DNA of 64,000 nucleotides, from assembly GCF_014898055.3 (NCBI RefSeq), contig NW_023600993.1, positions 12,378,714 to 12,442,713 of the forward strand, written 5' to 3'. A program made the position numbers and the translations under genes. The stretch is from Talpa occidentalis (taxonomy: Eukaryota > Chordata > Mammalia > Eulipotyphla > Talpidae). Of this stretch, positions 57,801-64,000 are shown piece by piece; position 1 is the first letter of the stretch, and every line of letters starts with the position of its first letter. Below the pieces are notes generated by a model. That model was given only the letters and a program-made list of their open reading frames with translations, was not told the DNA's origin and ran no database searches.

Positions 57801-60226
57801 ACTTTTCACTTCCCTGAAAGTCTGAGAGGCATAACCCCAAACTATTTTTACTTCTGCATCTTCTTCTCTTTGAAGAACTTACTTCCAGCCTGTCAAGAAG
57901 GTGTAATTTTGGACAACTGACTTTTCCTGAGCAGAACCTAAGCTTTCTTACCGTGCACATGGAGACCATCTTGTAGTTAAGGAAAATTACCTTTAAATTA
58001 CCTCAGGTATCTGTTTTATTTTAGTTGTTTATGTTGCAGACAGGAGTTTTTATTTCTTTGCCACAAACCGTAATGGCATATATGCGATTATGCTACCAAA
58101 CTCTAGAGGAGAAATCTTAGCGTTGGCACCTGAGGAAACTCCTGGAAGGCTCCCATGGTCTCCTGACTTCTTTCAGAGGAACCGCCGATCACTATCAAGG
58201 GCCTGCAGTATTTTCAGTTTTTCAAAAGAAAATTGCACATGAGATCAGAATGCACTCAACAAAATGTCTGTTGAATAATAAATATTCAATGAAAGTTGAG
58301 AGAATATTGCATTTTCTTTTAAAAACTATCAATAAGGAAAAGATGTAGGAAACAACCTCATATGGGAAAATCCTTCCTCAGTTTCAGAAAAATCTGAAAT
58401 TTATAGTAAACATTTTTCTTTCATGTCCCCTCTCCCCCACTCCTTTTGGAAGCTGACCTAAACCTCTAGATGTGGTGATGCAACTGAATTTTTATGTCCT
58501 TTCTATTCTTGGGATTGAGAAGAATTTTTTCATATTTTCATAAGTGAGTCTGTTGGAAATGGCAGAATGAGAACAATTCCTTAGTAATTAAATTCTTATC
58601 CCTCAAGGAGAAGAAAAAAGATACAAATAAATCTAAAGTCACTTCAAAAAAATTAGACTCTAGGGCCTCCCCGGTGGCGCACTGGTTGAGGCTGGGTTGC
58701 GAAGTTGCCCGCAGCCTCTGCAGTGCCTGTTCGATCCCCAGCTGCGGGGCAAGGGTCCCACATGGCGCGCAGACCTCTCCTGCCGCCCGCTGCTCCCCTC
58801 AGCAGTGTACTTCATCTGTCTGCCTGTTCTGCTCCCTGCTCTGGCCCTGCTCTCACCCTCCCACGCTTCTGACTGTACCCAGTGCTTGTATAAATAAATA
58901 AATTTAAAAAAAAATTAGACTCTAAAGTAAGGTAAAAAAAGAGAAAGACTAGGAAGGAAGAAAGGATAGGAGGAACTGTAACACATACCTAGAGAGAAAG
59001 AAAACCATGTTCTTCCCGTTAGGAAGACTAAATCTTTTATGAATTGATTATAACATAATCCCCTCAAACATGATATTACAGGTAAGTACTAGAAATAGGG
59101 CTAAGGGCAAGGCCAAAGAGTTAAGTACTAAACAGCATATAAAGAAAACTCAATAAATGTGAGAATTTCAATCATCTTGTTAATTAGGTAATACATAGTG
59201 AAGAATTAGCTATAGTCTAATATACTGAACTGGGATCTTTAGAAAAGAAGTTTTCACTAAAAGTGTAGAAAGACAAATATATATATGTGTGTGTGTATGT
59301 ATAGATATGTGTGTATGTATATATATACACACCAAATGTTAATAGTATTTATCTCTAAGGAGTTATTGATGTTTCTTATTTTCTTCCTAATACTCTTTTC
59401 AGTTGAATTTTTTACCAAGCCATTCTCTTAAGCACTTGGTTCTACATCTTGCCATCCCAGATGAGTATTTGCTCCACTAGGTAAAGTCATGCACTGAAAG
59501 TTTTAGGAAAATGTTTTCAATAACAACAAAGCAATTACCAACAGTTCATGTTTGCATTTGCCATACCACCCAAGGCATGAATGAGACCCGGGCCAGAAAC
59601 AACAAGGCAAGCTCCCGGCCTAGAAGCAAACAGAATTTATTTTATTGAAAGCAAGTCAAATGCAATACCTTTTTGAACTTTAAAGGCAGGACATATATTG
59701 CTTTACCATTCTACACTTGGTAAAGCAATTATTACAATAGCTGTTGAATTTGGCGGGGAGGGGAAGAAAAAGATTGTACCAGTCTTCCTGCAAGAAACAA
59801 GGTGCCTATCATCTTCACACTGTATTCACTAACCTCTGCATAGTTTGAAGAGATTAAAGTTGGGCTAAATCAAATTAACTTTATACAGCAGCAAATTTTT
59901 GATGCTGAGTACATTTTTATGTGGGGGAAAAGTGTTACTTTTTTCTTAACAAATATGTCAACTGATCTTTGACAGAGAGTAATTCTGAAATGTAAAGCTC
60001 TGCCCCAAATTTTAAAAATCAAACTTGAATGTTTTACTCCAGATGTCACTTTCTAGGCCAAGCATTCAAAGCAAAGGTATCTCTGTGTAATTCAGTTTGT
60101 TGTTTGACATTTATAAAGTAATTTCTTAAGAGCCTGTGTTTAAGATAGTAAGATACATTGGAATAAAGCATAGACTTTCATTTACCTGCCTGTCAGATAT
60201 CCAACTGCGGAGGCGGCATAACAAGC
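39766..60226 (-). CDS. HACL1: HACL1, 2-hydroxyacyl-CoA lyase 1 (15 exons; N-terminal ~61 residues outside the window)
   Basis: HACL1 is a peroxisomal thiamine-diphosphate enzyme. It splits 2-hydroxy-3-methylacyl-CoA (from phytanic acid) and other 2-hydroxyacyl-CoAs into an aldehyde and formyl-CoA during alpha-oxidation; this role is known from the family. Fifteen minus-strand exons join without a frame break to 516 residues plus stop. Visible parts are the end of the N-terminal pyrophosphate-type fold, the central domain, and the C-terminal ThDP-binding motif, GDSAFG followed by NNN about 25 residues later. The C-terminus Arg-Ser-Asn-Leu is a peroxisomal targeting signal type 1. The catalytic Glu near residue 60 is in the missing upstream exon. 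The start, promoter and first exons (probably two) lie above 64,000. The gene is intact, with no stops or lost splice sites in the visible part. Introns carry eight tRNA-SINEs. Confidence 0.97.
39878..39910 (-). CDS. HACL1: HACL1 last coding exon with peroxisomal signal
   Basis: Ten codons read [10 protein letters not shown], then TAA at 39880-39878, after acceptor tccttttctag. Ser-Asn-Leu is a PTS1-type C-terminus; human HACL1, as I recall, ends in SNM. A plus-strand SINE lies about 90 bp upstream in gene sense. Confidence 0.93.
   Translation of the reverse strand, partial: DFHWLTRSNL
39988..40328 (+). mobile_element. tRNA-derived SINE in last HACL1 intron
   Basis: Full copy with a perfect 14-bp duplication aaaatctgaaagtc (39988-40001 and 40315-40328). 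It is antisense to HACL1 and about 90 bp from the last exon. Its tail holds a unique gaaactttata stretch between A runs. Confidence 0.94.
41450..42420 (-). mobile_element. L1 fragment in HACL1 intron, split by a SINE
   Basis: Plus-strand segments attgaagcataattgacata and tctgttttgtctgatacaag are antisense L1. The sequence continues after the SINE with the duplicated cccttcactttc. Confidence 0.7.
41824..42170 (-). mobile_element. tRNA-derived SINE with extended 3' end, inserted in an L1
   Basis: Inverted copy with a perfect 16-bp duplication ctgtcccttcactttc (41824-41839 and 42155-42170). On the minus strand its tail passes through aaacatgcctcttt before the final A run, the same private 3' segment as the copy at 33,975. 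It splits an antisense L1 fragment. Confidence 0.94.
42880..43215 (+). mobile_element. L2 3' fragment in HACL1 intron
   Basis: ggaagctccatgaggcgagg, followed by tcttagcacctgacacagca and acattcactcaacaaataaa, is the L2 3' end. Confidence 0.65.
43348..43534 (-). CDS. HACL1: HACL1 penultimate exon
   Basis: Sixty-two codons read [49 protein letters not shown] and [13 protein letters not shown]. The acceptor is cttctcttccag and the donor is CAG/gtaaat. The open frame runs on into the intron for 24 codons, but the splice to 39910 restores the family C-terminus. Confidence 0.97.
44460..44567 (-). CDS. HACL1: HACL1 exon, end of ThDP motif
   Basis: The exon reads [18 protein letters not shown], then [17 protein letters not shown] plus GT. 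NNN ligates the metal and diphosphate. The acceptor is tctcaattttag and the donor is gtaagt. Confidence 0.97.
45998..46156 (-). CDS. HACL1: HACL1 exon, ThDP-binding motif
   Basis: The exon reads [18 protein letters not shown], then [18 protein letters not shown] and [16 protein letters not shown] plus AG. GDS begins the ThDP/Mg2+ binding motif, which ends at NNN in the next exon. The acceptor is ccccaacag and the donor is gtaaga. Confidence 0.97.
46564..46718 (-). CDS. HACL1: HACL1 exon
   Basis: The exon reads [17 protein letters not shown], then [18 protein letters not shown] and [16 protein letters not shown] plus AG. The acceptor is gttaattttag and the donor is gtaagg. Three tandem copies of a 12-13 bp A/T unit lie just upstream in gene sense, and a hairpin cluster about 135 bp upstream. 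Confidence 0.97.
46751..46789. repeat. Tandem repeat next to a HACL1 splice acceptor
   Basis: Three near-identical copies of a 12-13 bp unit (gtgaaaataaat with small changes) lie just beyond the acceptor at 46719. On the gene strand they are T-rich and may add to the polypyrimidine tract. Confidence 0.7.
46853..46883. repeat. Perfect 12-bp inverted repeat
   Basis: Arms caaatggccact (46853-46864) and agtggccatttg (46872-46883) flank a 7-base loop. A second perfect hairpin, gtgtccca/tgggacac with a 3-base loop, follows at 46923-46941. Confidence 0.85.
46949..47032. mobile_element. Mariner-like MITE (80 bp) in HACL1 intron
   Basis: Eighty bases (46951-47030) begin ttgtgttgtcggaaaagtca and end tgacttttccaaaaacccaa. 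The ends are inverted repeats of about 20 bp with few mismatches, flanked by TA on both sides, the mariner/Tc1 target duplication. Length and layout resemble human MADE1 but the sequence differs. Confidence 0.75.
48675..48969 (-). mobile_element. tRNA-derived SINE in HACL1 intron
   Basis: Inverted copy in the same orientation as HACL1. The duplication is tcttaatttttc (48675-48686 and 48958-48969). The spacer after box B is the short form. Confidence 0.9.
49134..49235 (-). CDS. HACL1: HACL1 exon
   Basis: Thirty-four codons read [19 protein letters not shown], then [15 protein letters not shown]. The acceptor is gtgatttttcag and the donor is AAG/gtaatg. Confidence 0.97.
50221..50304 (-). CDS. 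HACL1: HACL1 exon
   Basis: Twenty-eight codons read [17 protein letters not shown], then [11 protein letters not shown]. The acceptor is gtctctttcttag and the donor is CAG/gtaaga. A head-only SINE sits 59 bp upstream of this exon in gene sense. Confidence 0.96.
50354..50494 (+). mobile_element. Head-only tRNA-derived SINE in HACL1 intron
   Basis: Only the tRNA-like head and about 30 following bases are present. The body stops at gggtcccac and passes straight into an A-rich tail (aaaaaaaacaaacaaacaaa). A perfect duplication ctttgattta (50354-50363, 50485-50494) shows that the shortened form itself was inserted. Confidence 0.9.
50765..50945. mobile_element. MER5A-type element in HACL1 intron
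   Basis: Segments aaaattctcaaatttgagca, gtctgggataaggtctgaaa and gttttgcgaaccactcc follow the MER5A order from end to end. Confidence 0.65.
51421..51480 (-). mobile_element. Tail-only retroposed insertion (poly-A with target duplication)
   Basis: A perfect 15-bp repeat, tgaatgttttgttct (51421-51435 and 51466-51480), flanks 30 bp that on the minus strand are two A runs split by TT. This is what L1-type target-primed insertion of a bare poly(A) tail would leave. The interpretation is inferred; the repeats are seen. Confidence 0.7.
51803..51908 (-). CDS. HACL1: HACL1 exon
   Basis: The exon reads [18 protein letters not shown], then [17 protein letters not shown]. The acceptor is ctttttgatag and the donor is CAG/gtaccc. 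The first G completes an Arg codon. Confidence 0.97.
52083..52410 (+). mobile_element. tRNA-derived SINE in HACL1 intron
   Basis: Full copy, close to the family consensus, with a perfect 14-bp duplication aaatagtaatctaa (52083-52096 and 52397-52410). The low decay suggests a young insertion. Confidence 0.94.
53266..53401 (-). CDS. HACL1: HACL1 exon
   Basis: The exon reads [18 protein letters not shown], then [18 protein letters not shown] and NCVGAARS plus AG. The acceptor is gcatctcttgcag and the donor is gtgcgt. It is 136 bp with split codons at both ends that fit its neighbours exactly. Confidence 0.97.
54475..54587 (-). CDS. HACL1: HACL1 exon, start of central domain
   Basis: The exon reads [18 protein letters not shown], then [19 protein letters not shown] plus G. 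The acceptor is tctgtttccag and the donor is gtaaca. The RPLLIIGKG segment is typical of the central domain of ThDP enzymes. A plus-strand SINE inserted 127 bp away, in the upstream intron. Confidence 0.96.
54702..55048 (+). mobile_element. tRNA-derived SINE in HACL1 intron
   Basis: Full copy with duplication catgcatttatag (54702-54714 and 55036-55048). The tail alternates aaat/gaat units and contains a unique gaactactctcttg stretch before the final A run. Confidence 0.93.
56435..56529 (-). CDS. HACL1: HACL1 exon
   Basis: The exon reads [18 protein letters not shown], then [13 protein letters not shown] plus AA of a Lys codon. The acceptor is gtaaacatag and the donor is gtgagt. Confidence 0.95.
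57316..57393 (-). CDS. HACL1: HACL1 exon
   Basis: Twenty-six codons read [16 protein letters not shown], then [10 protein letters not shown]. The acceptor is gcatatag and the donor is AAG/gtacag. Both ends are phase 0. Confidence 0.95.
58130..58202 (-). CDS. HACL1: HACL1 exon
   Basis: The exon reads [18 protein letters not shown], then FQEFPQ. The acceptor is aatactgcag and the donor is CAG/gtgcca. The first G completes the Trp codon from the previous exon. It is 73 bp and ends in phase 0. Confidence 0.94.
58652..58924 (+). mobile_element. tRNA-derived SINE, internally shortened
   Basis: The copy has small deletions in the head (gttgaggctggg) and body (ctctggccctgctctcacc). The duplication attagactcta occurs at 58652-58662 and 58914-58924. 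Confidence 0.9.
59278..59332. repeat. (TA/TG)n microsatellite in HACL1 intron
   Basis: Alternating purine-pyrimidine tract of ta, tg and tatg units about 55 bp long. Confidence 0.85.
59539..59619 (-). CDS. HACL1: HACL1 exon
   Basis: The exon reads [18 protein letters not shown], then MANANMNC, between acceptor tgcttctag and donor TG/gtaatt. An internal GGT at the GG codon pair looks like a donor, but the frame continues through it to the conserved Trp codon split TG/G. Confidence 0.94.
60186..60226 (-). CDS. HACL1: HACL1 exon (first visible)
   Basis: The exon reads [13 protein letters not shown] plus AG of an Arg codon, with acceptor tttcctttgtag and donor gtaaat. It starts in phase 0 at about residue 62 of the family protein. 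It follows the conserved Arg-Asn-Glu-Gln segment, whose Glu is catalytic and which is not in the window. Confidence 0.92.
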
Positions 60227-60489
60227 CTACAAAGGAAAAACACTGGAACTTAAGTATTCTGAGGTCCTTATATTAAGTACAATAATTCACAGTTAACTGA
60301 GAGATTAAAACTTAATAGTAGTGGAGGAATCAGAATGCTTCGCATTTTAACAAGTAATGCTCTACATGTAAATTTCAAATAATGGTTTAGCTAGCTAATC
60401 TAGTTTGTAGTTTTTCAATTACTTTGTCTACATCATCTGTTATTTATAACATCGTCTTACAACTGCTTAAATATATAGATCAATAGTAA

Positions 60490-61100
60490 TGTCCTCTTTT
60501 TTTATTCCTAATATTAATAGTTTGTGTTTTTTCTCATCAGCAGTCTAGCTCAGGATTTATCAAATTAGTCTTTTCAAAGAACCTCTTTCTGGCTGTTCTC
60601 TATTTGTTTTCTATTTCACTGGTTTCTACTCATTATTTTACTCCTTTCATTTTGGTTAAATTTGGTTTAATTTTTCTAGCTTCTTAAAATGTAGGCTTAT
60701 AGCAACGTTTTTTGTTATTTACTGATGGAATCACTTAAAAGCATTTCCCCTAAGAAGTACTTTAGCTCTGTCTCACGAATTTGACATCTCGTTATCATCT
60801 TTGACATCTCATTATCTCGTTATCATCCCATTCAAAATAATTTCGATTTTCCATTGTGATTTAATCTTCAACTCATAAAGTAATTAGGGTACATAGTAAT
60901 ATTCATTCTTGATATTGATAATTTGTATTTTCTCTTTTTTATTCTTGGTGAGTCTACCCTGAAGTTCATTGATTATTTTTTCCAAATATTTATAAAAAAT
61001 TAAATTTATAGCTTAATTATCAAATATTTGCAGAGTTACATATAGTTCCCTTTCTGTTACTAAATCCTAGTTCATTTCCACATGTCTGTTACATACACTG
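60490..61100 (-). mobile_element. L1 fragment in HACL1 intron
   Basis: Antisense L1 phrases: cttttcaaagaacctctttc, ggtttaatttttctagcttc, and the flanking T-rich sequence. No open frame remains. Confidence 0.65.
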
Positions 61101-61528
61101 TATGTCTTCATCCTTTGGAGATGTGATTTCTTTTATGGTCTACATATGATTAGTTTTTACTTTAATCTGCACATTAGCCCATAACAGGAAGAGAAGGAAG
61201 GTGCTAGATGAGATACAAGATACGCTGGGGAATGCTAACTGCCCTTGCGAATCCCTCTTAGTCTGGGACATAAATTTTTCCAGTATCATCTTCCTCATTT
61301 TTAGAAACAATAACAAATGGAGCATTTTGTAACTCCCATTCAATCTTATATGTGGTATAATGAACTTAAAACCACGTATAGGAGATAAGTATAAACAATT
61401 AAAAGTAAGTTTCTAGGAATCATAATTGGTAACACTTCCATATGCCCAACTAAGAGGCTGCACAAAGGCTCTGGACCGTTTCTGTGTTGTTATTCTCTAC
61501 TGGCATTTATCTCTTTTCCCTTTTTCAA

Positions 61529-61770
61529 AATTCATATAGGGGGCCTCCCCAGTGGTGCAGCGGTTGAGCACTGGGCTGCGAAGCTGCCCTCAGCCTCTGC
61601 AGCGCCGGTTTGATCCCCTGCCGCAGGCGAGGGGTCCCACATGGCGTGCAGACCTCTCCTGCGCCGTCTGCCTGTCTGCTGCCCGCTCTGGCTCTGGTGA
61701 ATTCTCTCACCCTCCCGCGCTTCTGACTGTACCCAGTGCTTGTATATAAAAAAAAAAAATTCATATAGGG
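61529..61770 (+). mobile_element. tRNA-derived SINE, internally deleted
   Basis: About 215 bp. The pyrimidine-rich middle of the body, including the ccgctgctcccctcagcag segment, is missing. The duplication aattcatataggg occurs at 61529-61541 and 61758-61770. Confidence 0.9.
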
Positions 61771-62019
61771 CAATAATAAGACAACTCCTCAGAAATTTAA
61801 GTATCAAAATGAAGTATCTCCTGAAATAAGAATATTTCTTTGGACACTAAGGAGCACTTCTCGCTTATTAAGTCAGGGTAGAAATGCTGCTGCAAAAAGC
61901 AAGATAAAAAGTAGAATAAAAATGATATTCCTCTGGTAAAAGATGTTAAGAGGGAACTGGTTTTACAGTCATAAAACATCTATTTCTCAACCAAACTACC
62001 TCCACTTACAGGCAGAATA

Positions 62020-62230
62020 ATGCACATAGTACTGGCTCTGGAACTGAATTGTTTTAATTCAAATCCCAGCTCCCCTACTTTCTACTGTGTCATTTTGGCA
62101 AGTTATTCTGAACCTTGGCTTCCTCAACAATAAAATCATCATAATTCTTAGTACTGCTGTGAGGACGAAATTGGTTAATACATGTCCAATATTGAGAAAG
62201 ATGTGTGCAATCAGTAGGCTCTCAGTGGGA
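62020..62230 (+). mobile_element. MIR-type SINE in HACL1 intron
   Basis: actggctctggaactgaatt, aatcccagctcccctacttt and ggcttcctcaacaataaaat, a nearly complete MIR. Confidence 0.75.
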
Positions 62231-62649
62231 GTTAAATTCCTGACAGTCTGCCTACTTGCTGGCAAGGATCTGGCGAAAGACAAGCCACAACCAACTATAC
62301 CTTTCTCTAGCATAAACATGCAGTCACTCTTCTGTGTCTTGAGTGGATACTGAACTTCCCTGTTGTCACATTCTCTCAGTTATCCTGTCGCTATCCTTAG
62401 GTCAGGTATTTGTTAAGTTTTCCTTTTTCCACCGTAGTCCTGTTGATTGAGGAATCTATGTACTGGGAATGTCTTCCAGGTACTTCAGGCTCTTTTTGTC
62501 AAAAATTGAACTCATTACCTTTTCCCTCCAAATTGATTCTGCCTCTGGATTCCCAACCTGGGTCAGTGGCACTAGAAGCTACCAAGCAAGTGAGGCAAGC
62601 CCAGACCTAGGGATCATTTCCTTCCTAACTAGCTAATCTCATACTCATC

Positions 62650-62880
62650 CTTCAAGGCAGTTCAGACATGGACTTCAGGGAACTTTGAAGTTTCAGGCTG
62701 AACTGGTTTCCACAGCACCCTGGATATATTTCTATCACATTGTTTATCTCTTCATAATAAAATTATTTGTTTTTGTTTGTTTCCACAGCAAGATTATAAG
62801 TCCCTCAAGGACAGGACCTGTATATCATTCATCTCCATATTCAGTGCCTAAGAAAGCACCTGGGACCTAAGGAGGCCCCT
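62650..62880 (+). mobile_element. L2 3' fragment
   Basis: ataagtccctcaaggacagg and attcagtgcctaagaaagca match the L2 3' end pattern. It lies in the HACL1 intron at the window's right side. Confidence 0.55.
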
Positions 62881-63829
62881 CAGACAAGCTTATGGAGACT
62901 GAAAATGCTAAGATGACCTGATGATTTATACTACCATGAAAATCATCCTTCTAAAGTACGAATCTCGGTATGTCTCCCACTCATAACCTTCCCTGTCCCA
63001 CTCAGAGAACCAGTCACCCTTGGATATAATTTCCTTATATGCATATTTTTAGTGAGCTATTATATTCAATACTAAATAATTAATTTTTCTGTGTGTCCTG
63101 CTTCTGCCTTCCCAGGTTATGGTCAAGGTAAAGGTCAAGATTCATCCCCATTTCTTCTTTAGAGCCCTCTCTCTTGGCAGGTAAGTACTGTTACTGCAGA
63201 AGGAAAAGTCCTTTGGAGGTTATACAGCACAGTAGGCACCAAGGAGGCACTCAATTAATATTTGCTGTGTGAAGAAATAACCAGATACCACCTCTAGAAA
63301 AATAGTAAAATACAGGTCCCATGCTTAAGTGAGTGGAGTCTTCTCACACCGATGAAAGAACAGAATGTTATCCCAAGAATAGGAGAAGATCGAAGTAATA
63401 TAAACTCAAGAGATGTTAGTTTTAAGACAAAAAAGGGACAACTTTCAAATCTTGTAGATAAGGAATGTCATTTAATTAACAGAAAAACTGTTATATGCAT
63501 CTAGATCATGCAAAAGCCCTTCTCAAGCCAGACACTGTGGGATCAGGGTAACAGAGCAACCCCAATTCCTGCTCTCCAGCTCACATCTGAGGGCAGAAGG
63601 AGGGGGCCACAGAAGGTGAAGGCAACTGTCTGGGTCAGAGGTGGTAAGAGCCTGAATTAGAAGGCAACAGTGGGAGTGGAAAGCAGGGATAGTTAGTGTT
63701 GGATGAACTGGCGGGATGTGACATCTCAGAGGTGGAGTCTTGACCTTTCAAGTGATTGCTGAGAGAAGGGTGAGAGGCTGGTTGGACAAAATGCCCTTTT
63801 CCCCCTCATACTTTCAAATAATAAAACTG

Positions 63830-63950
63830 CAAGGAAAGCGGCAGCATGGTATGCTGGAGCAAGCCCTGGACTGGGATTTAGGACACCTGGATTCGATCAT
63901 GCCTTTACCATCTGTGACATCCTCCACTTTGCAAGGTAACTACTGTAACA
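63830..63950 (+). mobile_element. MIR-type SINE, 5' part
   Basis: aagcggcagcatggtatgct and ccctggactgggatttagg match the MIR 5' half. Confidence 0.65.
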
Positions 63951-64000
63951 GGAGAACTTGGCCTTCCCCCTTCATCCCAAAGATACACCCTGAGCACCAC

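Larger units (their letters stand above)
60227..64000 (-). other. HACL1: HACL1 intron (5' side)
   Basis: No exon encoding the segment before residue 62 was found on the minus strand, so the intron continues past the window. It holds L1, a short SINE, MIR and L2 fragments. Confidence 0.75.

Noticed and set aside
60227..64000. HACL1 upstream exons or the HACL1 promoter
   Set aside because: I looked on the minus strand for the conserved segment ending Arg-Asn-Glu-Gln and for a CpG-rich promoter and found neither. They must lie beyond the window.
1..64000. CRISPR arrays, prokaryotic operons, phage or defence systems
   Set aside because: The window is plainly mammalian, with introns, SINEs and L1. 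No regularly spaced repeats or prokaryotic gene clusters are present.

Overview
This is vertebrate nuclear DNA. It has no bacterial gene organisation. It holds split genes with GT/AG introns, L1, L2, MIR, MER5-type and LTR remnants, and many copies of one tRNA-derived SINE. Gene content and order (COLQ then HACL1, both on the minus strand) match placental chromosome segments such as human 3p25. The SINE is not a primate Alu, rodent B1/B2, carnivore, pig PRE or ruminant BovA/BovB element. Together with the other repeats it suggests a laurasiatherian, possibly a camelid, but that species guess rests on memory and is tentative.

Layout: (1) Positions 1-28,656 (minus strand) hold the 5' part of COLQ, the collagen tail of asymmetric acetylcholinesterase. 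Five coding exons join exactly in frame: signal peptide at 28551-28656, the proline-rich AChE-binding domain at 5031-5143, a linker entering the collagen domain at 3250-3351, and two Gly-X-Y exons of 45 and 27 bp at 537-581 and 195-221. The rest of the gene lies before position 1. Intron 1 (23.4 kb) contains a CpG island at about 22.92-23.48 kb that no recognised exon explains. (2) Positions 28.7-39.7 kb are intergenic: LTR-type, L1 and MIR remnants, SINEs, and no gene I can support. (3) Positions 39,766-60,226 (minus strand) hold HACL1, peroxisomal 2-hydroxyacyl-CoA lyase 1. Fifteen coding exons are all in phase and give 516 residues. They include the thiamine-diphosphate motif and a C-terminal Ser-Asn-Leu peroxisomal signal, followed by a short 3' UTR with AATAAA. 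About 61 N-terminal residues and the promoter lie beyond 64,000. (4) Positions 60.2-64.0 kb are HACL1 intron with an L1 fragment, MIR and L2.

The two genes are unrelated in function (neuromuscular-junction matrix anchoring versus peroxisomal alpha-oxidation) and are simply neighbours. The more unusual content is in the repeats: fourteen tRNA-SINE insertions, most with readable target-site duplications; two of them sharing a private 3' extension; one SINE reduced to its tRNA-like head; an apparent insertion consisting only of a poly(A) tail; and an 80-bp mariner-like MITE beside two perfect hairpins in a HACL1 intron. I found no convincing new multi-gene system.
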